DNA from: Sphingomonas sp. ERG5
GTDB lineage: Bacteria > Pseudomonadota > Alphaproteobacteria > Sphingomonadales > Sphingomonadaceae
DNA: 64,000 nucleotides
Direction of reading: 5' to 3'
NCBI RefSeq assembly: GCF_000803065.1
Contig: NZ_JSXI01000018.1
Span: 186,001-250,000, forward strand
Under the pieces are notes generated by a model, which ran no database searches, was not told the origin of the DNA, and was given only the letters and a program-made list of their open reading frames with translations. Below are positions 49,095 to 58,081 of this stretch, one piece after another. Each line of letters begins with the position of its first letter. Positions within the stretch are counted from its first letter, which is position 1. The position numbers were made by a program, and so were the translations under genes.

Positions 49095-51506
49095 TCAATC
49101 GAGCCGCATCGCCTCCGCAGCCAGTACTTCCGCCTCGACCAGCAACGCGTCGTCGGCAAGGCCGGTCGCGACGCGTTCGCGCCCGATCAGCGTCAGCACC
49201 GGCACTGCCAATGGCGACAGGCGCGGCAAGTCGACATGCACCATCGTCTCGGCCGCGCGGTCGAGTAGTCCGGCCAGGCGCCCGACATCGGTCATCCGCG
49301 CGCGCGCGTCCGCCCAGGCCGCCTGGAGCAGCAAATGGCCGGGCTCGTATTTGCGCAGCACGTCATAGATCAGGTCGGTCGAAAAGGTGACTTGCTTGCC
49401 GGTCTTGCGCTTGCCCGGATGCTGGCGCTCGACCAGCCCGCCGATCACCGCGACCTCGCGGAATGCGCGCTTGAGCAAGGCCGATGTCTGCACCCAGTCG
49501 ACGAACTCGTCCTCGAGGATGTCGGGCGACAACAGGCTTGCCGGGTCAGTGACGGGATCAAGCGCATAGCAAGCGAGCGCATAGTCGTTCGCGACAAAGC
49601 CCAGGGGCTTCAGTCCCTGCGTCTCCATCCGCCGCGTGATCAGCATGCCAAGCGACTGGTGCGCGTTCCAGCCCTCGAAGCTGTAGATCACCATATAATG
49701 CCGCCCCTCACGCGGGAAGGTCTCGACCAGCAACTGCCCCGGCTCGGGCAGGCGCGAGCGCAGCGCCTGGATCTCCAGCCATTCGCGCACGTCGTTCGGG
49801 AAACGCGGCCATTCGCTGCGGTCCCACAGGAAACCGCGCACCCGGTCGGCAAGGTTGGTCGACAGCGGCATGCGCGCGCCGCCATAAGTCGGGATTCGTG
49901 CCGGCCGCGCGGTAGCGCGCACCAGCACATCCTCGGTATCCACAGCCATCACTTCCAGGCTCATGCCGGCGAAGAAGAAGGTGTCGCCCGGCGACAGCGT
50001 GGCGGCGAACCCTTCCTCGACCTTGCCGAGCGTGCGGCCATTCTTGAAGCGTACGGTCAGCATCGTCGCTTCGACGATGATTCCGGCATTCAGCCGGTGC
50101 TGCGCGACGAAGCGCGGATGGCTCACGCGCCACGTCCCGTCGGGATCCTGGGTCAGCCGCTTGAACTTGTCATAGGCCTTCAGCGCATAGCCACCGTCGC
50201 GGATGAAGCCGAGCACGCGCGCGAAGGTCTCCTCGGTCAGCGCCGAATAGGGCAAGGCCGAGCGGATCTCGTCGAGCATCGCGGTTTCGGTGAACGGCGC
50301 GGCGCAGGCGCAAGCCATGATGTGCTGCGCCAGCACGTCGAGCCCGCCGGGGCGGAAGATGTCGGGGTCGAGCTCGCCCGCCTCGACCGCATCGAGCGCC
50401 GCGCGCGCCTCGAGATATTCGAAGCGGTTGCCCGGCACCAGCACGGCCTCGGACGGCTCGTCGAGCCGGTGATTCGAACGCCCGATGCGTTGCAGCAACC
50501 GCGACGATCCCTTGGGCGCGCCCATCTGCACCACACAATCGACATCGCCCCAATCGACGCCCAGGTCGAGCGAAGCGGTCGCGACCAGCCCGCGCAGCCG
50601 TCCCGCCGCCATCGCGCCCTCGACCTTGCGCCGCGCCTCCAGGCTGAGCGAGCCGTGATGGATGCCGATCGGCAGCCCCATCGCATTCGCTTTCCACAGA
50701 TCCTGGAAGATCAGCTCGGCCAGGCTGCGGGTGTTGCAGAAGATGATCGAGGTCTTGTGCAACTCGATCTCCGCCATCACTTGCTCGGCGGCATAGCGGC
50801 CCGAATGACCCGACCAGGGCACGCGTCCCTCGGGCAGCAATATGGTGATGTTCGGATCGGCGCCCGGCTCGCCCTCGACCAGCGCGACCTGATCGATATC
50901 GCCATCGGGCGCGATCCAGGCGCGATAGCCATCGGCATCGGCGACCGTCGCCGACAGGGCGACACGCCGCAATCCCGGCGCGATCGCCTGCAACCGCGCC
51001 ATGCACAGCGACAACAGGTCGCCGCGCTTGCCGGTGGCAAAGGCATGGACTTCGTCGACGACGATCGTCCTCAGCCCTTCGAACATCAGGAAACTGTCGG
51101 GATAGCTGAGCAGCAGGCTGAGCGATTCGGGCGTGGTGAGCAGGATCTGCGGCGGCCGGATACGTTGCCGCGCCTTGCGGTCCGAGGGCGTGTCGCCAGT
51201 GCGCGTCTCGACCCGGATATCGAGCCCCATCTCCTCGATCGGGGTGAGCAGGTTACGCTGCACATCGACCGCCAGCGCCTTGAGCGGCGAGACATAGAGC
51301 GTGTGCAGCCCGGATGTCGGCGCTTCGATCAGCTCGGCCAGGGTCGGCAGGAACCCGGCCAGCGTCTTGCCAGCGCCGGTCGCCGCGACGAGCAGCCCGT
51401 GCCGCCCGGCGCGCCCGACCTCCAGCATGTCGAGCTGGTGCCGGCGCGGCGCCCAGCCACGAGCGGCGAACCAGTCGGTCAGGGGAGCGGGCAGGGCAGG
51501 GGTCAA
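49095..51506 (-). CDS. Ligase-associated DEXH helicase (Lhr-core type)
   Basis: The product is 803 residues. Motif I is AATGAGKTLAGFLPTLAELI, motif II VVDEVHAFATGKRGD, motif III SATVADADG and motif VI near QRIGRSNHR. The family is the DNA-ligase-associated Lhr-core helicase, which moves 3' to 5' on DNA. The start is TTG 51506, overlapping the stop of the upstream gene (TTGA), so translation is probably coupled. Much upstream frame is meaningless. Confidence 0.93.
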   Translation of the reverse strand: MTPALPAPLTDWFAARGWAPRRHQLDMLEVGRAGRHGLLVAATGAGKTLAGFLPTLAELIEAPTSGLHTLYVSPLKALAVDVQRNLLTPIEEMGLDIRVETRTGDTPSDRKARQRIRPPQILLTTPESLSLLLSYPDSFLMFEGLRTIVVDEVHAFATGKRGDLLSLCMARLQAIAPGLRRVALSATVADADGYRAWIAPDGDIDQVALVEGEPGADPNITILLPEGRVPWSGHSGRYAAEQVMAEIELHKTSIIFCNTRSLAELIFQDLWKANAMGLPIGIHHGSLSLEARRKVEGAMAAGRLRGLVATASLDLGVDWGDVDCVVQMGAPKGSSRLLQRIGRSNHRLDEPSEAVLVPGNRFEYLEARAALDAVEAGELDPDIFRPGGLDVLAQHIMACACAAPFTETAMLDEIRSALPYSALTEETFARVLGFIRDGGYALKAYDKFKRLTQDPDGTWRVSHPRFVAQHRLNAGIIVEATMLTVRFKNGRTLGKVEEGFAATLSPGDTFFFAGMSLEVMAVDTEDVLVRATARPARIPTYGGARMPLSTNLADRVRGFLWDRSEWPRFPNDVREWLEIQALRSRLPEPGQLLVETFPREGRHYMVIYSFEGWNAHQSLGMLITRRMETQGLKPLGFVANDYALACYALDPVTDPASLLSPDILEDEFVDWVQTSALLKRAFREVAVIGGLVERQHPGKRKTGKQVTFSTDLIYDVLRKYEPGHLLLQAAWADARARMTDVGRLAGLLDRAAETMVHVDLPRLSPLAVPVLTLIGRERVATGLADDALLVEAEVLAAEAMRLD

Positions 51507-52177
51507 GGTGCGGGCGGCGATCCGGCGGGGCGGGTGACGAGCATCGGTGCGGCCTCGCCTCTGGACGACAGCCGTGCGCGCTCGGCCTGGGGGCGGTCCT
51601 GCAGCGACAGCCAGGCCTCGTCGCCCCTGGTGCCGATCCGCCAGCCTTCCGCATATTGGCCGACCGGATTGGCGTAGTTGACGGTGACGCCGGCAAAGCC
51701 GCTCTGCTCGTTGACGATCATCGATACGGCATCGCCGCCCGGCCGGTCGAGCGCGACCACGCCGCGGCCATTGTCGAGATAGGACATGGCGCCGCGTTCG
51801 GAACCGTTGCGGTCGTGCAGCACCAGGCCATAGCCGGCGGCGACGCGCGGATAGGTCTTGCCATCGAGCCGCGGCAGCGGCTCTTCGCCCAGCACCACGC
51901 GGTCCTCGCCGTTCGGGCCAAGCACGACGATCGAGGCGGTCTGGCCGTCGGTGCGCCTGCGCCCTTCGGTCGGGGGCGGCGCGCCGATTAGGATGCGCGG
52001 TTTGCCCGTCGTGTCGACGATGCGGATTGCCTGCGCTTCGATGGTCTTCGGCGTGCCGGCGGTGAAGGCGGAGAGCGCAAAGCCCATGACGGTCAGTCCC
52101 AGCGCCAGCAATGCGATCCGTTGATGTCGCACCTGCCGCTCGAGCCGTTCGAGGCGCATGTCCGAATCGACCATCAT
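51503..52177 (-). CDS. Membrane-anchored protein of unknown function before the helicase
   Basis: The product is 224 residues from ATG 52177 with GGGAGAG upstream. A short basic head (RLERLERQVRHQRI) precedes one transmembrane helix (ALLALGLTVMGFALSAF). The rest is outside or periplasmic and rich in beta-type repeats built on DRVVLGEEPLPRLDGK, YGLVLHDRNGSERGAMSYLD and GVVALDRPGGDAVSMI. Function unknown. It overlaps the helicase by four bases and starts 54 bases from the divergent exonuclease. Confidence 0.75.
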   Translation of the reverse strand: MMVDSDMRLERLERQVRHQRIALLALGLTVMGFALSAFTAGTPKTIEAQAIRIVDTTGKPRILIGAPPPTEGRRRTDGQTASIVVLGPNGEDRVVLGEEPLPRLDGKTYPRVAAGYGLVLHDRNGSERGAMSYLDNGRGVVALDRPGGDAVSMIVNEQSGFAGVTVNYANPVGQYAEGWRIGTRGDEAWLSLQDRPQAERARLSSRGEAAPMLVTRPAGSPPAP

Positions 52178-52231
52178 CAAACTCTCCCTGGCGCGCCGGT
52201 GGAACCTTGGCGGCATCCCGACCATATAGGC

Positions 52232-53233
52232 ATGATGGCAAAGCTCGGCGACTGGATCGATCCGCAACCGCACGGCATCTATGTGAAACCCGCCGACATC
52301 TGGGTCGATCCCGCGCAGCCCAGCCCGCGCGCGCTGGTCACGCACGGCCATGCCGATCATGCGCGCGGCGGGCATGGCGCGGTCTGGGCGACGCGCGAAA
52401 CGCTGGCGATCATGGAAACGCGCTACGGGCCGCAACCCGGTCACCCCGTCGCCTATGGCGAGATGCTCGATCTCGGCGCGGTCAAGGCGACCTTTGTGCC
52501 CGCCGGCCATGTCCTTGGCTCGGCGCAGATCCTGCTCGAACATCGCGGCGAGCGCATCGTCGTGTCGGGCGATTACAAGCGCCGCGCCGACCCGACCTGC
52601 GCCCCGTTCCAGCCGGTCACTTGCGATGTGTTCATCACGGAAGCGACCTTCGGCCTGCCCGTGTTCCGCCATCCCGAAACCGGCGATGAGATCGACAAGC
52701 TGCTGGCCGCGCTCCACGCCAATCCCGATCGTTGCGTGCTGGTCGGCGCTTATGCGCTGGGCAAGGCGCAGCGCGTGATCCGCGAGTTGCGCGACCGCGG
52801 TCATGCCGCGCCGATCTATATCCATGGCGCGATGCAGCGGCTGTGCGATCTCTATGTCGAACTGGGCGTCGATCTTGGCGTGCTGATCCCGGCGACCGGC
52901 GTGGCGAAGGCGGCGATCAAGGGGCATATCGTCGTCGCGCCGCCCTCCGCGCTCAACGATCGCTGGTCACGCCGCCTGCCCGATCCGATCACCGCGATGG
53001 CGAGCGGCTGGATGCGCGTGCGCCAGCGCGCGGTGCAGCGCAATGTCGAGCTGCCGCTGATCCTGTCGGACCATGCCGATTGGGACGAACTGACCGACAC
53101 GCTGACCGAAATCGCGCCGAAGGAAGTCTGGGTCACGCATGGCCGCGAGGATGCGCTGGTGCATTGGTGCCAGACGCGGCAGATCAAGGCGCGCGCGCTG
53201 GCGTTGGTCGGTTATGAGGATGAGGATGATTAG
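52232..53233 (+). CDS. Ligase-associated exonuclease, MBL/beta-CASP type
   Basis: The product is 333 residues. THGHADHARGGHG near residue 36 gives the metal site, VPAGHVLGSAQILLEHRGER and VSGDYKRRADPT follow, and the beta-CASP part contains SDHADWDEL near the end. It is the DNA-ligase-associated exonuclease. ATG 52232 is used; ATG 52235 is next to it. The TAG stop is the first codon of a palindromic element. Confidence 0.93.
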   Translation: MMAKLGDWIDPQPHGIYVKPADIWVDPAQPSPRALVTHGHADHARGGHGAVWATRETLAIMETRYGPQPGHPVAYGEMLDLGAVKATFVPAGHVLGSAQILLEHRGERIVVSGDYKRRADPTCAPFQPVTCDVFITEATFGLPVFRHPETGDEIDKLLAALHANPDRCVLVGAYALGKAQRVIRELRDRGHAAPIYIHGAMQRLCDLYVELGVDLGVLIPATGVAKAAIKGHIVVAPPSALNDRWSRRLPDPITAMASGWMRVRQRAVQRNVELPLILSDHADWDELTDTLTEIAPKEVWVTHGREDALVHWCQTRQIKARALALVGYEDEDD

Positions 53234-53358
53234 AGTTTGATCCAGCTGCGCTGAAGCACGGCACCGGCCCGCTCCCCCACCCGGCCACCCATTCAGCATA
53301 TTCTGTGGGTGGCCGGGTGGGGGAGCGGGCCGGTGCCGTCTTGCCGGATCAAACTCTA
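53231..53358. mobile_element. MITE-like palindromic element, copy C, 34-bp perfect stem
   Basis: Positions 53258-53291 form a perfect 34-bp stem with 53306-53339 around a 14-base loop. The outer ends read TAGAGTTTGATCC and, on the other strand, TAGAGTTTGATCC. Its two TAGs are the stop codons of the converging genes at 52232 and 53356. The ends agree with those of copies A and B at 16 of 24 positions. It may also act as a two-way terminator. Confidence 0.85.
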
Positions 53359-53754
53359 GCGCGCCGCGGCAGCGCGGTGCGCGACAAGATCCTCGAACAG
53401 CCACGCCTCGGCTTCGCCCGGATCGGTGAAGCATTGCGCCGAGCGTGATCCGATCGCGCGAATCAGCTGCATCCGCGCCAGTGACGAGGCGACGACAAAG
53501 GCAAGCCGGCGCGACCGATAGGCGGGATCGGCCAGCACCGAATGGAAATGGCCGACCACGTCCTGCGACTGGATTTTCATCTCGCGCAGATCGTTGATCG
53601 TCACGTGCTGGTTCGGCCCGCAGCGCAATCTGGCGTGCGTGGCACGCCGCGCAGCGAGAAAATCCCCGATTCGTGCCGGGGTGAAAAAGCCGCTCATCCG
53701 GATCCTGATCAGATCGCGCAAGGGGTCGACATCGATGGAAAAGGTCCCGTTCAT
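53356..53754 (-). CDS. STAS/SpoIIAA-like protein
   Basis: The product is 132 residues. The order LIRIRMSGFFTPARIGDF, HVTINDLREMKIQSQDVV and the end AQCFTDPGEAEAWLFEDL follows the SpoIIAA-like (STAS) fold of small soluble proteins. No serine phosphorylation site is clear. Its stop codon TAG belongs to the palindromic element. Function unknown. Confidence 0.7.
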   Translation of the reverse strand: MNGTFSIDVDPLRDLIRIRMSGFFTPARIGDFLAARRATHARLRCGPNQHVTINDLREMKIQSQDVVGHFHSVLADPAYRSRRLAFVVASSLARMQLIRAIGSRSAQCFTDPGEAEAWLFEDLVAHRAAAAR

Positions 53755-53842
53755 ATGACATTTGATACGGGGCGACCGCTACGAAATTACTAATGAGCAA
53801 AGGGAGATAGGGGCGGACTGCGGCGTCGGGGGCGGCCCGCCG

Positions 53843-54139
53843 TCAGGCCGCGACTTCGCTTGCCTCGTACAGGCTGATCGCGTCGCTGGCTGACGCGAGC
53901 TCGCGCACCGCTGCGATGAACTCGACCGATCCGGGCTGGACGAAATGAGTCTTGAGCGAGGCCATGTCGCGCCAGCGTTCGTAGAAGAACAGGCGCAGCG
54001 GATTCTCGCAATCGACCTGCACCGAATGGCTGATGCAGCCATCCTCGGTGCGCGAGCGGTGGACATGGTCAAGGCTCGCCTGGCGCAGCGCGTCGACTGT
54101 GTCCGGCTTTGCCGTGACGCTTCCCGTGACGATGATCAT
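53843..54139 (-). CDS. Antibiotic biosynthesis monooxygenase-like (ABM) protein
   Basis: The product is 98 residues from ATG 54139 (GGGGAG nine bases upstream); a longer start at 54214 would overlap the rpoN stop. The dimeric ferredoxin-like ABM domain shows MIIVTGSVTAKPDTVDALRQ, DGCISHSVQVDCENPLRLFF and YERWRDMASLKTHF. Members are small oxygenases or of unknown role. Here it holds the place often taken by hpf after rpoN. Confidence 0.82.
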   Translation of the reverse strand: MIIVTGSVTAKPDTVDALRQASLDHVHRSRTEDGCISHSVQVDCENPLRLFFYERWRDMASLKTHFVQPGSVEFIAAVRELASASDAISLYEASEVAA

Positions 54140-54210
54140 CTGCGCGTCTCCCCTGCCGAGTCCTTCAGGATCAGCGTGATCGCCGATATATATGCCCGCG
54201 AAGGACAGTT

Positions 54211-55728
54211 TCATGCCGCCCCTTCCAGCGCCTTGGCGCGCCGCCGCTGCACCGAGCTGCCGATTCCCAGAGCCTCGCGATATTTGGCGACGGTGCGCCG
54301 CGCGATATCGAAGCCCTTGGCGTTGAGCAGTTCGACCAACGTGTCGTCGGACAGGATCTTGTTCCCCTCCGCGCCGATCAGCGCGCGGATCGCGCTCTTG
54401 ACTGCCTGGGCCGACACCGCGTCGCCGCCATCGGACGATTGAATCGCCGAGGTGAAGAAATATTTGAGCTCATACAGGCCACGCGCGCAGCTCATATATT
54501 TGTTGCTGGTCACTCGGCTGACGGTCGATTCGTGCATCTCGATCGCATCGGCGACCTGGCGCAGGGTCATCGGCTTCAGATGCGCGACGCCGTGCAGGAA
54601 GAAAGCTTCCTGTTGTTTGACGATCTCGGTCGCCACCTTGACGATGGTGCGCTGGCGCTGGTCGAGCGCCTTGACCAGCCAATTGGCGCTGGCGAGCATG
54701 TCGCTGAGCCAGGCCTTGGACGCCTTGTCCTGATGCCCGCCCGACAGTTCGACATAATAGCTGCGATTGACCAGCAGGCGCGGCAGGGTCGCGGCGTTGA
54801 TTTCGATCCCCCAGCCATCCTTGCGTCGCGCGACGAAGATGTCCGGGGTCACCGCCTGCGCCGGCTCGCCGCCGAAACGGCAGCCCGGCTTGGGATCATA
54901 ACCGCGCAGCTCGCGAATCATGTCCGCCATGTCCTCGTCATCGACACCGCACATCCGCTTCAGCCGCGCCAGGTCGCCGCGTGCGAGCAAGTCGAGATTG
55001 TCGATCAGCCGCGCCATGCACGGATCATAGCGGTCCGCTTCCCTGGCCTGCAGCGCGAGGCATTCGGCCAGGTCGCGCGCGCCGACCCCGGTCGGATCGA
55101 ACGTCTGGATCGTCATCAGCACGGCTTCGACTCGCGCCAGCGCGACACCGAGGCGGTTGGCGATTTCAAGCAACGGCACGGTCAGGTAGCCGCACTCGTC
55201 AATCTGGTCGATCAGATGCGCGGCAATGAACATGTCGGGACCGTCGACCACTGGTCCCGCCTGGGCGAGAAGGTGATCGGCAAGACTAAGCCCGGTATCG
55301 GCGAAGCTGTCGAAATCGGGGCCATCCTCGCTTCCGCCACCGGCGCTGCCGCCGGTCAGCCCGAGTGCGCCGTCCATGCCGGCGCCGCCGGCCTGGTCGG
55401 ACGGACTGTCGTGATGGAAGCTTTCGGCGGTGAAATCGACGTCGAGCGACGCCTCGCCGGTGGTATCGCCCCCCATCAACAATTCGTCGGCACTGGCCGG
55501 TTCGTCACGCGGTGCGGCGAATTCCTCCACTGGCGCATCGCGGTCCAGTGCGGGACCATCATCCTCGGCCGCGCCGCTTTCGAGCAGCGGATTCTTCTCG
55601 ATTTCCTCGGCGATGAAGCCCTCGACTTCGAGATTCGACAGCGCAAGCAGGCGAATCGCCTGCTGCAATTGCGGCGTCATCACCAGCGATTGCGACTGAC
55701 GCAGATCGAGGCGCGGCGCGAGACTCAT
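54211..55728 (-). CDS. rpoN: RNA polymerase sigma-54 factor
   Basis: The product is 505 residues, usual for sigma-54. Region I is LRQSQSLVMTPQLQQAIRLL, the acidic region II spans about residues 60-140, and the RpoN box ARRTVAKYREALGIGSS lies near the end. It directs transcription needing enhancer-bound ATPases. It lies 189 bases after lptB on the same strand; the spacer holds half of a dispersed palindrome at 55865-55889. Confidence 0.97.
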   Translation of the reverse strand: MSLAPRLDLRQSQSLVMTPQLQQAIRLLALSNLEVEGFIAEEIEKNPLLESGAAEDDGPALDRDAPVEEFAAPRDEPASADELLMGGDTTGEASLDVDFTAESFHHDSPSDQAGGAGMDGALGLTGGSAGGGSEDGPDFDSFADTGLSLADHLLAQAGPVVDGPDMFIAAHLIDQIDECGYLTVPLLEIANRLGVALARVEAVLMTIQTFDPTGVGARDLAECLALQAREADRYDPCMARLIDNLDLLARGDLARLKRMCGVDDEDMADMIRELRGYDPKPGCRFGGEPAQAVTPDIFVARRKDGWGIEINAATLPRLLVNRSYYVELSGGHQDKASKAWLSDMLASANWLVKALDQRQRTIVKVATEIVKQQEAFFLHGVAHLKPMTLRQVADAIEMHESTVSRVTSNKYMSCARGLYELKYFFTSAIQSSDGGDAVSAQAVKSAIRALIGAEGNKILSDDTLVELLNAKGFDIARRTVAKYREALGIGSSVQRRRAKALEGAA

Positions 55729-55917
55729 GGGATGAGCGCCACCAGGGCGTCACCGCATCTTCCGTTCGCTTCAAGCCCTTTGGCTGCCTGCTCAAGGCAG
55801 GCGCCGAGGATAAATGTGGGTCGCTCCGGGGCCGACGTCGCGAAGCCTGCGCGAGCGGCCTGTTTCTCGACTGCGCTCGAAACGAACGGAGTAAGGTTGA
55901 GATGTGCCGTCATAAGG

Positions 55918-56694
55918 TCAGAGCGAAAAGCCCTCGCCGAGATACAGCCGCCGCACATTCGCGTCGGCAACCAGCTCGGCGGGCGAGCCGGTGAACAGCA
56001 CCCGGCCATCATAGATGATATAGGCGCGATCGACGATATCGAGCGTCTCGCGGACATTGTGATCGGTGATCAGCACACCGATGCCGCGTTCCTTCAACTG
56101 GCAGACCAGGTCACGGATATCGGCGATCGAGATCGGGTCGATGCCGGCGAACGGCTCGTCGAGCAGCATGATCGAGGGGTCGGCGGCCAGGGCGCGGGCG
56201 ATCTCCGCACGGCGGCGCTCGCCGCCCGACAGCGCCATCGCCGGCGCATCGCGCAGCCGCGTCAGGCCGAAATCGTCGAGCAGCTTCTCCAGCCGCTCGG
56301 CGCGCGCCGCCTTGTCGGGCTCGGCCAGCTCGAGCACGGTCAGGATATTCTTCTCGACCGACAGTCCGCGAAAGATCGACGTTTCCTGCGGCAGATAGCC
56401 AAGGCCGAGGATCGCGCGGCGGTACATCGGCAAGCCGGTGATATCGTCACCGTCCAGCATGATGCGGCCCGAATCGGGCTTCACCAGGCCCATCACCGAA
56501 TAGAAGCAGGTCGTCTTGCCCGCGCCGTTCGGACCAAGCAGGCCAATCACTTCGCCGCGACCGACCGTGACCGAGACGTCGGACAGCACCACGCGCTTGT
56601 CATAGGACTTGGCGATCGACACCACCGACAACCCGGTCATCGCGGGTGATTCATGGATCGGCGGGATCGTCTCGAGGATGGCGGTGTCGGTCAT
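55918..56694 (-). CDS. lptB: LPS export ABC transporter ATP-binding protein LptB
   Basis: The product is 258 residues. Walker A is LLGPNGAGKTTCFYSVMGL, the signature LSGGERRRAEIARAL and Walker B IMLLDEPFAGIDPI. It powers the LptFG permease that lifts LPS from the inner membrane. It lies 181 bases after lptA, with a strong hairpin in between. Confidence 0.97.
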   Translation of the reverse strand: MTDTAILETIPPIHESPAMTGLSVVSIAKSYDKRVVLSDVSVTVGRGEVIGLLGPNGAGKTTCFYSVMGLVKPDSGRIMLDGDDITGLPMYRRAILGLGYLPQETSIFRGLSVEKNILTVLELAEPDKAARAERLEKLLDDFGLTRLRDAPAMALSGGERRRAEIARALAADPSIMLLDEPFAGIDPISIADIRDLVCQLKERGIGVLITDHNVRETLDIVDRAYIIYDGRVLFTGSPAELVADANVRRLYLGEGFSL

Positions 56695-56727
56695 CGGCGC
56701 GTCCGTACTCGCATCATAGGGTTAGCA

Positions 56728-56759
56728 AAAGCTTGCCAAATCACGACTTGGCAAGCTTT
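56728..56759. repeat. Perfect 12-bp hairpin between lptA and lptB
   Basis: AAAGCTTGCCAA (56728-56739) pairs with TTGGCAAGCTTT (56748-56759) around an 8-base loop. No T run follows on the minus strand. Its place 33 bases before the lptB start fits a control element or RNA processing site. Confidence 0.75.
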
Positions 56760-56875
56760 GTGCATGTCTCCTTTGCCGCAGCGCGGCGCGTTAGGGAAGG
56801 GCGGGGCGGCGAAACGGCGGAAAAACGCGCGGCGCCGTGATCGTCAAAGGCGGTTCCGGCCCGCTCCGACCGGGA

Positions 56876-57436
56876 TCAATTCCGTTTCGGTACCGAGAAA
56901 CGGCCTGTCACGCGTCCGCTCGGCGCCGTGGTCGTGCTGCCGTCCGGGCTGGGCCGGGACCCGCCGACCGACGATCCGTCGATCACGGCGCGTCCGGTGT
57001 CGAGATTGATCGTGAGTCGCCCGCCATTGACGGTGTTGCCGCCCTGCACGAGCGTGACCGCGCCAAGCATGGTGATGATACGGCGGTTGAGGTCATAGAC
57101 CGCGAACTGCCCGCGCGCACTCTGGTCGGGACGAGTCACGACGACGCTGCCCGATGCGTCGAGCCGCGAAACCTGTGGGCTGCCGTCGACCACCTGGCCG
57201 GTATAGGCGACCGTCATGCGCGCCGAATTGAGTGTCATCTCGGCTTGCTTGACCGACACGCTGCCCGACAGGATCGCGCGATTGGCCTTGTCCTGCAATT
57301 CGATATGATCGGCGCCGAAATCGATCGGCGCGTTCGAATTATGACGCGTCTGCGCCCCCGCGGCCGTAGCGGCAAGGGCGAGCGCGGGGGCGAGCGCGGG
57401 AACGCAAATGGCGAACAGGCGGGCGGGCGTGATCAT
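56876..57436 (-). CDS. lptA: LPS transport periplasmic protein LptA
   Basis: The product is 186 residues with a signal peptide ending AATAAGAQT. The OstA/LptA jelly-roll strands run from NAPIDFGADHIELQDKANRA to NGGRLTINLDTGRAVIDGSS. It bridges LPS from LptC to LptD. It starts seven bases after lptC ends. Confidence 0.92.
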   Translation of the reverse strand: MITPARLFAICVPALAPALALAATAAGAQTRHNSNAPIDFGADHIELQDKANRAILSGSVSVKQAEMTLNSARMTVAYTGQVVDGSPQVSRLDASGSVVVTRPDQSARGQFAVYDLNRRIITMLGAVTLVQGGNTVNGGRLTINLDTGRAVIDGSSVGGSRPSPDGSTTTAPSGRVTGRFSVPKRN

Positions 57437-57442
57437 GGGCGC

Positions 57443-58081
57443 CTATCTGTTCCTTCCCGGCACGATCCGCAAGCGCGCGTTGCCGTCGAGCGTCACGACA
57501 TGCGTCTCGAGATCGGCTTTCATGCCATTGGCGCTGAACGTGCCTTGCGGCACCGTGCCGGTCACCGCGTTGTCGCTTTGCATCTTGCGCGTCTTCAGGT
57601 CGACCGTCGCATCGTTGGTGTCGAGCTGATAGCCGTTTGCGGCCTTGAACCGGATCGGGCCATCGACCGCGACCTGTTCGGTGTTCATATTATATCGCCC
57701 CTTGCCGGCCATCAGCGTCGCGGGCCCGTCGGGCAGGCTGATCGCCGCGGTCAGCGTCCTGAGCTGGACGATCGGTTCGCGCGAGCTCTGCTGTACGGCC
57801 GAGCCGGCGGTCAGCGCGAAGGGCTGACCCTTGCCGTCCTCGCCGCGATACATTGCCTTCTGGATGCGCAGCCGCTCCTTGGCGACCTCGACCTTGTTCT
57901 TGTCGAGCAGGAAACTGACCTCGGCCGTCGTGGTCAACGGCGCCATGACCAGAAAAGCGGCAAGGATGCCGATCCCGATCGGCAGCAGGATCTTCGACCC
58001 GGCGACGACGCGGTCATGGCTGCTGCCGGGCGCTGCCCAGACCTGCCGTTCCGACCGGACCCGGGCCGCGACCTCAGACAT
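57443..58081 (-). CDS. lptC: LPS export protein LptC
   Basis: The product is 212 residues. One membrane anchor (ILLPIGIGILAAFLVMAPLT) follows a charged head; the periplasmic part has the LptC pattern YRGEDGKGQPFALTAGSAVQ and KTRKMQSDNAVTGTVPQGTF. It overlaps the RNase D-like gene by eight bases. Confidence 0.9.
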   Translation of the reverse strand: MSEVAARVRSERQVWAAPGSSHDRVVAGSKILLPIGIGILAAFLVMAPLTTTAEVSFLLDKNKVEVAKERLRIQKAMYRGEDGKGQPFALTAGSAVQQSSREPIVQLRTLTAAISLPDGPATLMAGKGRYNMNTEQVAVDGPIRFKAANGYQLDTNDATVDLKTRKMQSDNAVTGTVPQGTFSANGMKADLETHVVTLDGNARLRIVPGRNR

